Below are positions 51,185-59,900 of a DNA stretch of 64,000 bases, in pieces. The DNA comes from Kaiparowitsia implicata GSE-PSE-MK54-09C. Its GTDB lineage: Bacteria > Cyanobacteriota > Cyanobacteriia > Elainellales > Elainellaceae. Location of the stretch: contig JAHHHI010000102.1 in assembly GCA_019359435.1 (NCBI GenBank), positions 62,001 through 126,000 on the forward strand, in the 5' to 3' direction. The notes below the pieces were generated by a model. The model saw only the letters and a list, made by a program, of their open reading frames with translations, was not told the DNA's origin and searched no databases. The position numbers were made by a program, and so were the translations under genes. The stretch's first letter is position 1, and each line of letters begins with the position of its first letter.

Positions 51185-53537
51185 TCTAGACGATATCGCT
51201 CGCGACAAGCAGGCTGCGTTTGACGAGCGCCAGGCCAAGAGCCGTGCTCGGAAGGATGCATTACACGCTCAACGCGAGCTCGAGCAGGACAGGCAAGAAC
51301 AGTTCTCCGAGCTTGGCCGCGTCGCGGCTCAAGCCTTCAAGCAGATTTCGCGCGTTGAGGCTCAGGCGCAACGCGCGCTTGCTCAGAAGATTTACGGCCC
51401 GGATGCGCTTCGCGACGTCGGTCGCCTATTCAATAAGCCTGGCATCCGCACCGCTGCGGGTCTCTCCAGTCAGAAAGCCCAAAAGCAAACGACCCGGCCC
51501 CAGGGCAAAGATGGCGCGGTCTCTTTCCACTTCTCAGTGACATCGATCACCAAGCGAGGCGAGCTAGCCGCTGTCCTGAAAGGACAAAAGAGCGTCGCCG
51601 CTGCGATGAGCGTCGCCACGCCGCACCAGCGCTATATCGAGCGTGAAGATGCCGCCGAACGGGTGCCGGCTGTAGCGATGCAGGCCTACATTGAAGACAA
51701 GGACAGGGCCGAGCAGCAGAAGGCCGAACCGCTCCGGGATTTTGAGGTCTCGTCCTTCGGCAACATCAGCAACGATGCCGAAGGACGAGCTCGTTTCTGG
51801 GAGGTGGTTGAGGAGTCGGAGGCCAAGCCCAGCCCAGCAAAGGTGATCATCGACCCAACGGTCGATCAGGCGACATGGGACAACCTCCGGACGATCCTGC
51901 CGCAAGAGAGTTCGATTCCCTCGATTCTGACGCTGGCGATGACGACCGGCAAACCGGTTGCCGACACGGTTTCAAATGCGGACGGCCTTCGGCTTGTTCA
52001 GCTGTTCCAGAAAGCAGGCTTCACCAAGTTCATTGCAAGGGAAACGGAGGAGAGCGACGAGGTCGGGCCCATCAATTTCACCCTGGGGCGCGGCGGACGT
52101 GTCCAGACCCGACTTGTCGTCGAACTGCCGCACGAGATGTCCGCTCAGCAGCGACTAACGCTCGCGAAGGAATATTGCTCGACCTATGAATCGAAAGGCC
52201 TGCGCTTCTGGGCGGTCATTCACGCTCCGAACAAGCACAATGACAGCCGAAACTTCCATTTGCACGTCAATCTCTATGACCGCCCGACCAAGCAGGTCCC
52301 CGATCCGACGGGCACGCCCATCTGGGATTTCGAGCATGTCGAGGAAACTATCGACAAATGGCGAAACAAGCGCTCGGGGCGACCGTTCCAGCAGGCGAAG
52401 CTGCGCGAGGTCGCTACGATCGACTGGGTGAAGAAGGAGCGAGACCGCTTCTCGAAGCTTGCCAACGCGCATCTCGCAACCGCTGGCATCGCCAAGCGTC
52501 TCGACCCGCGCCGCTACGAAGACATGGGCGTGCAGGACAAGGCACGCGACCGCATCGCGCCGGCCTCCTACGCGCGTGAGCGCAAGGGTCTTGAAACGAA
52601 GGACGGAGTTGCTCTCGCAACCAAACAATGGGCCGCCAATCGCGACGCGGTCGCTGCGATCGCAAAAGCCGACGCCTCATACGAAGCTTATCGGCGAGCA
52701 TGGCTCGCCCAAAGCCTGCAGCCGCAGTTGCAGCGCAAGACCGCAGAGGCCGTGGTCGCGCGCAGTACCGGCATCGAGGTCGCCAGGCTGTCCGCGAAGA
52801 AGGCGGCGCTCGTCAACGAGCGCAATGCCTATTCGCATGTCGCAGCAAAGCTTGAATCCCGTGCACGCCTGAGGCCCAAGCGCCAACGCGACGAAACCGA
52901 TGAAGCGGCGATCACTGTTGCGGCCGAGCTCTCCTCCAAGGTCAGCGATATCGACCAGCGCATCGCCCTGCTCATCACCAGCATCAAGAAAGCCGAGCGA
53001 CGCCTGATCAAAGTGAAGCGCCTCGATGACGCCGCGATCGCCACCGAGCGTCTGAAAGACCTCCAGCGTCGCATGCGCTCGATGTCGGCTACACTCATGG
53101 CTGACACCGTCGTCGATACCCAGGCGCCCATGAAGGCTGAGAGCCAGCCGGCGCCGGAAAACCAGGCGTCGACGGCATCTGTGGACCCATTGCATGTCTC
53201 GCCCGAAAAGCAGCGGGCAAGCGACCTGCTCACTCGCGTCCGCGAAAGAGCCCGCGAAATCGCACAGGAGCGCGCGGAGAGCGCTGGCTCTACACCGTCC
53301 TGGCGGCCCGCTCGGGTCGCGCCGGCCGTCCCGCCTCCGGTATCGTCGGCCATCGAACCCCGACCGCTCACGAAGGATCCCCAGCTCGGTACTCCTATTG
53401 CCGCCAACCCGATCCGGCCGGAGCAGCAGGCAGAAGCCGAGGACGAGGCAATTCGTAAGCAGCGCGAGGCCGATGAACTTGCCGCGCTGCAGAGGCGCTT
53501 GGCGATTGCTCGCCAGTTGGGCGGAAGGTCGCGATAA
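51177..53537 (+). CDS. MobA/MobL-like relaxase
   Basis: 786 residues from ATG 51177. VSFHFSVTSITKRG (~residue 115) matches the first strand of MobA/MobL relaxases (HFS...ISR). WAVIHAPNKHNDSRNFHLHV (~345-365) is the metal-binding His motif. Between them lie ~230 residues that are normally far fewer. The N-terminal ~85 residues are an Arg/Gln/Ala-rich coiled coil, and the C-terminal 300 are helical with a Pro-rich tail. The usual Tyr motif (VAAAAYR) is degenerate (KSVAAAMSVATPHQRY). A relaxase would nick oriT for plasmid mobilisation. Confidence 0.75.
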   Translation: MRDLDDIARDKQAAFDERQAKSRARKDALHAQRELEQDRQEQFSELGRVAAQAFKQISRVEAQAQRALAQKIYGPDALRDVGRLFNKPGIRTAAGLSSQKAQKQTTRPQGKDGAVSFHFSVTSITKRGELAAVLKGQKSVAAAMSVATPHQRYIEREDAAERVPAVAMQAYIEDKDRAEQQKAEPLRDFEVSSFGNISNDAEGRARFWEVVEESEAKPSPAKVIIDPTVDQATWDNLRTILPQESSIPSILTLAMTTGKPVADTVSNADGLRLVQLFQKAGFTKFIARETEESDEVGPINFTLGRGGRVQTRLVVELPHEMSAQQRLTLAKEYCSTYESKGLRFWAVIHAPNKHNDSRNFHLHVNLYDRPTKQVPDPTGTPIWDFEHVEETIDKWRNKRSGRPFQQAKLREVATIDWVKKERDRFSKLANAHLATAGIAKRLDPRRYEDMGVQDKARDRIAPASYARERKGLETKDGVALATKQWAANRDAVAAIAKADASYEAYRRAWLAQSLQPQLQRKTAEAVVARSTGIEVARLSAKKAALVNERNAYSHVAAKLESRARLRPKRQRDETDEAAITVAAELSSKVSDIDQRIALLITSIKKAERRLIKVKRLDDAAIATERLKDLQRRMRSMSATLMADTVVDTQAPMKAESQPAPENQASTASVDPLHVSPEKQRASDLLTRVRERAREIAQERAESAGSTPSWRPARVAPAVPPPVSSAIEPRPLTKDPQLGTPIAANPIRPEQQAEAEDEAIRKQREADELAALQRRLAIARQLGGRSR

Positions 53538-53731
53538 TCGAGCGACAGCTGATATTTATGTTGTGTTTCGAACGATCGCCTCGACTTTACTGATGATTCG
53601 AAAACATCTCTTGCGGGAACCGTTCCATTGGTGATTTCGACACTGACATTGTTTTCGTAACGATCATGAGCCGCCTGTGGCCGATACATGATCCATTAAT
53701 GAACGTGATTTAACGCGCTCGGGGGTACATC

Positions 53732-54076
53732 GTGGGTGGAAAACTAGACATCGAAGCAATGGACCTTTCAGCGCTTCGTGAGCTCCGTAATAAGATTGAT
53801 ATTGCGATCGAAGCACGGCTCGATATCGAGAGAGAAGCGATGGCGAGGCAGGTCCGCGAGATGGCTGCAAGGGTTGGCTTGTCCGTTCGCCAACTCGTAA
53901 AAATAGGCAGCACTCCCCATGAGTGCCACAAGAACCAGAAGCCACGTCCGAAATATCAACATCCCAAAAATGCGACGATCACCTGGAGCGGCCGCGGGGG
54001 TGTTCCAGGTTGGGTTCGTGATTGGGAAGGTGGCGGGAACAAGAGGGAGGAACTCCTGATCAGTCGTGCGCGCTGA
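53732..54076 (+). CDS. H-NS-like nucleoid protein
   Basis: 114 residues. An N-terminal oligomerisation helix pair (MDLSALRELRNKIDIAIEAR, EAMARQVREMAARVGL) and a C-terminal H-NS DNA-binding motif: KPRPKYQHPKNATITWSGRG then VPGWVRDW. H-NS-type proteins bind AT-rich minor grooves and silence acquired DNA; plasmids often carry their own copy. GTG 53732 follows GGGGG; ATG 53759 is a shorter alternative. It lies 200 bases after the relaxase. Confidence 0.85.
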   Translation: MGGKLDIEAMDLSALRELRNKIDIAIEARLDIEREAMARQVREMAARVGLSVRQLVKIGSTPHECHKNQKPRPKYQHPKNATITWSGRGGVPGWVRDWEGGGNKREELLISRAR

Positions 54077-54235
54077 TCCATCCAAGAGCTACAGGAACGG
54101 TTCTCCAGGATGCGTTGCGCCGCCATCGCCGCCTTCCTCGGGCGATGAGCGAGCCGAACGCGCCTGCCGTAGACGAGACGGGATTGGGCTATGTCCGGCG
54201 CAGGAAACCTTGCGCCAAGATCGAAGTCTCCGACG
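54077..54235. other. Intergenic region without supported gene
   Basis: Short frames only. A minus-strand stretch reads LSAVTYGNVGDFDLGARFPA, which is protein-like but has no start, stop context or family. Confidence 0.4.
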
Positions 54236-54430
54236 TTACCATAGGTGACCGCTGACAGAATGGGGCCCGAGGCCTTCGGCCGAGGGAGTGTCACTCACAA
54301 ACAAGATCTCGCTCGGCCGCCATCCGAGGCGTTGGCACACCAGATGGAAAATCCCAGGGTCCGGCTTGGCCGCCGGCGAACTGGTCTTCCATGTGTTCGG
54401 CCTTAACTCCCATTGCGAGTGAATCCTGAG
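54236..54430 (-). pseudogene. HAD-superfamily hydrolase remnant
   Basis: The minus-strand frame reads AAKPDPGIFHLVCQRLGWRP then SEILFVSDTPSAEG, matching the third and fourth motifs of HAD phosphatases (KPDPxxF, (I/L)xVxD). The N-terminal motifs (DxDxT) are not present nearby, and the ends are out of frame. A decayed piece. Confidence 0.5.
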
Positions 54431-54665
54431 CTCGGAATGAGCGAAGGATGGTACCGTCGCTGCGAGGGCATCCGCACCGGCGCGCGAAAACGCTTCTTCA
54501 AAGTCGTGGACCTCAGGTCGAGGCCGCGCCGGCCGCCAGGGCCGCATGGCCGATTATCTCTCGCGCATGGACTTCATCGGTCTAGAGTGACTTCCGGATA
54601 ATCGGTGGCGGCAATGGTCGAGATTCAACCCATAAGCCTTGTGCCGCCGGTTGGCTAATATATAT

Positions 54666-54679
54666 TCCCTTCGAAGGGA
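54666..54679. promoter_or_regulatory. Palindromic operator-like site before the DUF433 antitoxin gene
   Basis: TCCCTTCGAAGGGA is a perfect 14-base palindrome that lies between a TAATATATAT -10-like stretch (54654-54664) and ATG 54689. Its right arm (GAAGGGAG) also supplies the ribosome site, so a bound repressor would block transcription and translation. This is the arrangement expected for toxin-antitoxin autoregulation. Confidence 0.55.
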
Positions 54680-54688
54680 GTAATTATT

Positions 54689-55270
54689 ATGCCCAATGAG
54701 TTTTCCGCACGCGAGGTGGCCGAATTGGCCAACGTGCCCGTGCGCGCCGTGGATAAGGCGATCGAGGAAAAGGTGCTGGCAGGCATCCGCGCAGACGTGC
54801 GCAGTCGACGGCGGATGTTGCCGCTTCATGCCGTGCCCTACGCAGCGATCGTCGCGCGGTTGCCGTTAACACTCTCGCTCGAGATCAAGCGCGATCTCGC
54901 CCGCGCGTTGGGTAAGCGTTCGGCCGCGCGGATGACGACCGAGCCGATGGAGATTGCACCTGCCGTCACAATCGACCTCTCCACACTGGTCGGCCCTGAC
55001 CTTGCCGAACGGGCGGAGCGCTATGGCAAGGCACGGGAGGACTTTGTGGAGATCAATCCGGACATCATGGGCGGCACGCCCGTTCTGCGCGGGACGCGGA
55101 TGACAGTATATTCGGTGCTGGGCCGCCTCGACGGCGGAGACAGTACTGACGACATATTGGAGGACAATCCGCACCTGACTCGCGAGGCGGTGGAAACCGC
55201 CGCGCTCTATGCCCGCACGCATCCCATCGTCGGCAGACCTGGCGGACGCCCTTGGGCGAAATCCGCTTGA
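54689..55270 (+). CDS. DUF433-domain antitoxin with MerR-like N-terminus
   Basis: 193 residues. Residues ~5-45 are a helix-turn-helix (FSAREVAELANVPVRAVDKA). The C-terminal part is DUF433: EINPDIMGGTPVLRGTRMTV, then YSVLGRLDGGDSTDDILEDN and LTREAVETAALYARTHP. DUF433 proteins are antitoxins for PIN-like DUF5615 toxins encoded just downstream, and that is the arrangement here. The gene is intact, while its partner is not. Confidence 0.85.
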   Translation: MPNEFSAREVAELANVPVRAVDKAIEEKVLAGIRADVRSRRRMLPLHAVPYAAIVARLPLTLSLEIKRDLARALGKRSAARMTTEPMEIAPAVTIDLSTLVGPDLAERAERYGKAREDFVEINPDIMGGTPVLRGTRMTVYSVLGRLDGGDSTDDILEDNPHLTREAVETAALYARTHPIVGRPGGRPWAKSA

Positions 55271-55358
55271 AGCTTTCATCGACGAATGCCTGTTGCCGCA
55301 GCTTGCCCGTCACGTCAATGAAGTGGGCGGCCATGCCTCAATACACCGTGCGACATGA
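55267..55358 (+). pseudogene. DUF5615-like PIN toxin, N-terminal remnant
   Basis: Immediately after the antitoxin (TTGA overlap), adding one base in AAGCTT near 55273 gives LKLFIDECLLPQLARHVNEV then GGHASIH, the N-terminus of DUF5615 PIN-like RNases with the first catalytic Asp. The sequence then stops and unrelated methyltransferase sequence follows. At most 30 of ~115 residues remain, so the toxin should be inactive. Confidence 0.6.
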
Positions 55359-55708
55359 GCCGATTGGGCGAGCCGGGTCAGCCCACAGATCCGACGATCC
55401 GAGTACCCTCCCCGCCCTATGCGCCGCGGCGCCCGAACGAGCTCGCCGCCGACCGCCTCCGCGCCGGGAAGAAAACGCGGCCATCCGGATACGACATCAA
55501 CGAGGCCGCCTTCCAGCGCGCGAATGGTCCCATTCCAGGCAATCTGATCGTTGCCGGCGGTGCATCCGGATCCGACGCTTATTCACGACAGGCCAAAGCC
55601 GCAGGACTGCCGCTGCATCCTGCCAGGTACCCAGAAGAAGTCCCCCGCCGGATTATCCTACTCACGTCGCGGGAAGGCGATCTTTGCTACGATCCGATGG
55701 CCGGATAG
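55355..55708 (+). pseudogene. DNA methyltransferase remnant (N6-adenine/N4-cytosine type)
   Basis: The frame holds the catalytic-type SPPY (DPTIRVPSPPYAP), then RPSGYDINEAAFQRANGPIP, GNLIVAGGASGSDAYSRQA, HPARYPEEVPRRIILLTSRE and GDLCYDPMAG. It stops at TAG where family members continue SGTTG; the next codons do read GTTGKVAL, so a single TCG-to-TAG change explains the stop. The distance between SPPY and the GYDI block is also shorter than usual. A decayed modification gene. Confidence 0.6.
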
Positions 55709-56167
55709 GGCACCACAGGAAAGGTCGCCCTCGCTCGTCTCACGGCGCACAAAGATTGCCACCGCGATGCCTAATTTGGCACCGACACGCAGAAAGTTTG
55801 GCACCTGATGTGCTTTGGTACTTTCTCGAATTGCGAGAGATGCGGAACTAACAACGGACCGTCGTGCCAAATTGAGGAGTCGTGTTGAAAAGCGATGCAA
55901 AGTGTTGCCGCGATTGTCGCTTGAGTTCGGCAACGAACTCGATAAACGACGCCCGGTACGACCGGGCGTCGCTCCTTTCCCAACCACACCCGGAAGCACG
56001 TGATCGCGGGCAGCGAACGCGAGAGGGTGTTGCGGCGTGATGAGTTCGCTTGTTGCGCGAGTGGCTCTTGCTCGGCGGCCGCTCGGTTGACCTGATTCCT
56101 GCAGCCCGCCCTCCCCGCCTAGTTCGGTCGGAGCTACGATTGAGCTCAGGTAGCCGCATGACGTCTC
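55709..56167. other. Gene-free stretch before the chelatase cluster
   Basis: Only short overlapping frames. The first ~130 bases contain the continuation of the methyltransferase remnant. No terminator for the convergent minus-strand cluster ending at 56168 was recognised. Confidence 0.5.
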
Positions 56168-56479
56168 TTACTGCCCTTCTGGCACGTAAATCATGCGACC
56201 GTCCGGGAGCTTGTAGGCGACGCCGGCTCGAACGCCCTGACCTTGCCCGATCTCGCTATTGGACTCGTAGCGGGTCAACTCCTGTCCCTGCTTCACCGTG
56301 ATGCGCATGTCCGGCTTGCCTTGGTTCTCCACCACGACCGCATTCTCGGCAGCGAAGGGATTGAGCGTGTTGCGCACGATGACGATCATCAGCATCGCGA
56401 TCACCACGAGGAAGACGTCGATCAGGTTGACGACCGACAGCAGCGGATCGTCGTTCTCATCCTCGTCCAGGAAACGCAT
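56168..56479 (-). CDS. DUF2149 protein, ExbD-like partner of the channel
   Basis: 103 residues. One membrane helix near the N-terminus (NLIDVFLVVIAMLMIVIV) carries an Asp early in the helix, as in ExbD/TolR/MotB subunits. A periplasmic domain follows (MRITVKQGQELTRYESNSEI, GQGQGVRAGVAYKLPDGRMI). Acidic start MRFLDEDENDDP. Its ATG shares a base with the stop of the ExbB-like gene. DUF2149 proteins are known next to CobN-type genes. Likely the proton-motive stator partner of the channel. Confidence 0.85.
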   Translation of the reverse strand: MRFLDEDENDDPLLSVVNLIDVFLVVIAMLMIVIVRNTLNPFAAENAVVVENQGKPDMRITVKQGQELTRYESNSEIGQGQGVRAGVAYKLPDGRMIYVPEGQ

Positions 56480-56955
56480 CAGCGGTGCTCCGGGGCGCGT
56501 TCAAGCGTGCGCAGTTCCTGCAGGAGCCAGCGCCGGCGGACTGTGAGCACGAGATGGGAGATGGCGGCCGCGACGAGGGCGAGAATCACCGCCGCGAATG
56601 CCATGGCGAGATTGTCCCCGATGCCCTTGGCGTCGTTGTTGGACAACGCGAGCAGCGCCGGCCCCATCGGAATCATCGTGGCCACGAGGCCAAGCATCGG
56701 TGCGGATCGCGCGACGATGCGCAGCCATTCCAAACGCTGCATGATCCAAAGTTCGAGATCGCCGCTCTCAGCGCCGCTGGCCTTCTGGAAGATTGCTAGC
56801 TGCGAATGATAGCGACCGCGCCGACGTTGCAGAGCCTCGATCAGGAAGCTCCCCAACGACATGAAGGCATAGGCCAGCGCCGCGACGATCAGCACGAGAA
56901 CGGGGACGAGGAAAAGTTTGGCGAGGTCGTAGAGCCCCGCTTCAAAGAGGTTCAA
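56479..56955 (-). CDS. MotA/TolQ/ExbB-like proton channel protein
   Basis: 158 residues, three membrane segments: FLVPVLVLIVAALAYAFMSL near the N-terminus, SAPMLGLVATMIPMGPALLA in the middle and AMAFAAVILALVAAAISHLV toward the C-terminus. The middle segment matches the ExbB/TolQ/MotA pore region. TTG 56955 overlaps the cobN stop (TTGA) and is taken as the start; the longer frame overlaps cobN without reason. It is coupled on both sides, so it should work with the CobN-like protein and DUF2149. Confidence 0.82.
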   Translation of the reverse strand: MNLFEAGLYDLAKLFLVPVLVLIVAALAYAFMSLGSFLIEALQRRRGRYHSQLAIFQKASGAESGDLELWIMQRLEWLRIVARSAPMLGLVATMIPMGPALLALSNNDAKGIGDNLAMAFAAVILALVAAAISHLVLTVRRRWLLQELRTLERAPEHR

Positions 56956-59900
56956 GATGGTGCTCCGGTTGCGATGCGGCTTCTGTTGGCGAGTGCCTGG
57001 GACAAGGCTCCGGCGAGCAGGCAGACCAGGATCAGGACGGCCCCGAGCCAGCGGCGCCAATCAGGTTCGGTCTCGCGGGGCGGCGGAACCGGTGTCATGA
57101 CCTGACCGGAGACGGTCTGAGGCTGCGCTGTATCGCCGGCCGACGCCTGTGAGGCCGCGGTCGCTGCTGCTGGTTGGGCAGAGAGCCCGAAGCCCGGCGC
57201 CATCGTCGCCACGAAGTCCTTCGTGAGTTGCGCACCGACCTCCACGCCGTGCCGCTCGGCAAGTTCCTGCCAACGTTCCGCGAGCTCGCGCCGGGTCTCC
57301 TCGGGCGCGTCCCAATAGCCTTTGCGGATCGCTTCGACGAGGCGCTCGATGAGCTGGCCCTGCGCGGTCGGGTTGTTCTGCTCGAACCAGCGCGCCAGAT
57401 CGAGCTTGCGGACATCGCGCACGAAGGTGTCGTGCACCGCCTGCCATTGATCGGCGCGCACCAAAGCGGGATCCGTGACCTGCCAGCCCCAGAGATTGGT
57501 GACCGCATTCAGAATCTCGAGCGTGCCGGCATAGCCCTCCTGCTTCATGCCGCCGATCCAGTGCGGATTGATATAACGCGTGCGCATCTCCTCGGAGAGG
57601 AAGGCGGCCGTGCTCGTCACGCGCGCCTCGGGCTGGCGCAGATCGGAGACGTAGAGCGAGGGCGAGCGGCCGGTGAGATGACGCACGGCGAGGGAGAGCC
57701 CGCCGAGAAACTCGAACGGGTGGTCGGTCGAGAGCAGCCCGTGCAGCGTCGAAGAACGCGACAGCACTGCCGCCTCCACACCGCGTAGCTGCTCGGCCAG
57801 CAGGTTCGTGCCGCTGACCTTCACGCCCCAGTCGGAGGCACCATAGCCATACTGCATGCGCTTGAGGAAACCCGACGCCAGGGTATCGTCCTTGTCCCAG
57901 GACGCCGAGGCCAGCACGGCTTCCGGCAGGCCGGTGCCGTAATCGCCGGGCTCGCCGGAGAAGATGCGCAATCCGGCGAGGCGCGCGGCCTCCGTCGGCT
58001 CGCTGCCCTGCGCTGCAAGACCCGCAGCGACGGCACGACTGTTGGCGAACACAGGATTGCCGGGCTCGTCGAGAACTGCCAGGCGGTCTATCGCTTGCGC
58101 CAGCAGACGCATGAAGCCGTCGAACTGGTCCCGATAAACGCTGGTGACCTGCAGCACCACGTCGATGCGCGGGCGCCCGAGCTCCGCGGCGGGCACGATC
58201 TCCAGCGCAGTCACACGCCCACCCGCATCCCAGACCGGGCGCAGACCGAGCGCGTGCAGCACCTGCGCCTCGAGCACGCCGAGATGGCGCATCGCCTCCG
58301 ACGACCACAGGCTGAAGGCGAGCTTGGTAGGTGCCTGACCACCGTGACTGGAGCGATAGGCCTCAACCAGTTGCCGCAGCGCCTTGTCGCCGGCTTCGAA
58401 AGCCGCCTGCGTCGGCACCTTATCGGGTTCGAAGGGAAACAGGTTCCGTCCGTTCGGCACCTCGGGGTTGCGCACGGGATCGCCACCAGGCCCCGGCAGA
58501 ACGAAGCCCCCTGCGAGCCCGGCGAGCAAGGCCGTAATCTCATGGTTCTGCGCCAGATGACGATCGAGCGTCGCGCCGCGCTCGACCATGGCACGCAGGG
58601 CCGGATCGCCGATTGCCGCGATGGGCTCACCCCGGCGCAGATGCTTGTCCAGGAGGGCATAGGGCGGGCTGCGCTTCAGGGCCTCGGCGTCGACCGCGAA
58701 GAACTCGTCCGGCTCGTGGCCGAGCAGCTTGTAGAAGTCGCGGCCGAGCTGTTGCATCACCGTCGAGAGGCGCTGGTCCGGAGCCGGAGGCTGACCGAAG
58801 ATATGGAGCCCGAGCGGCATGGCCTGCCCAGCCAGTCGGTGCAGATGGTCGTGCAGCAAAGGCAGGAAACTCGCGAAGTCGCTGCGAAGGGCGCCTTCCT
58901 CCCAGCCGATGTCGCGCTGGATCGACCCAGCGGTCACGGCCTTGACGATGCGCTCTTGAGTCGCGTCGCGAACGGGGCCTTCTTCGAGCTGCTGGTATTC
59001 GTGGATCAGAGCGTGGAGGTCGCGCAACTCGTCATAGAGCCCCGCCGGCGCAAAGGGCGGCGTCTGGTGGCTGACGGTTACCGCCCTGCCGCGACGCCGC
59101 GCCTGAACCGCCTCTCCGACATTGTCCTGGATATAGGGGTAGAAGACCGGCAGGTCGCCGAGCGTGATATAGGGGAAGTCCTCGACCGAAAGGCCGCGAT
59201 CCTTGCCCGGTGTCCACTCTTGCGTGCCATGGGTGCCGAAATGGATGAGCGCGTCCGCGCCCGATCTCTCCCGCAGATAGAGGTATTGCGCGAGATAGAG
59301 ATGGTCGGGCGCGAGCTTGCCATCGTGGTAATGGCCGCCCGGAACGCCGTCGCGCGGAAGCTGCGGCATGATTTCGAGGTTGCCGAGTTTCAGTCGCGGC
59401 AGAACAAAGACCTTCTCGCCATCGATCTCGCGCAGCGCGGCGTGCTCCTCCGGCTCGCCCCAATGGCTCGCGATCTCGAACTGGCGCGAGACTGGCAGGC
59501 TTTCGAACCAGGTTCTGTAGGAGGCGAGCGGCAGCTTGACGGCGAGTCCTTCTGCGAGAAGCGCGGTTGCGCGCTCAGGGTGGTAAACCGCACCGAGCAT
59601 TGCTTGAGCCGTGGCCGTGAGGCTCGTTTCGTCCGCCGCCGCAACATCATAGCCGGCCTTGGCCAGCGCCGCCGTCAACGCCTCCAGACTGCGCGGCAGG
59701 TTGAGGCCCGAGGCGGAGAGGTTCTTCTCGCCGGGCGGATAATTCCAGAACATCAGCGCCAGCGTATTCTCGGCTGCAGGCTTGCGCCGCAGAGCCGCGA
59801 GCTTCAGCGCCTTGGCCACGAGCGCATCCATCTGCCGTGCCAGCGGCACGAGCTCGCCGCCCTCCAGTGCCTCGATGACTATCGGATCGCTTGCGCCCCA

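Noticed and set aside
41334-54076. A complete prophage or integrative conjugative element
   Set aside because: No integrase, capsid, terminase, portal or type IV secretion genes and no att repeats were seen; only plasmid-like mobilisation and regulatory genes support mobility.
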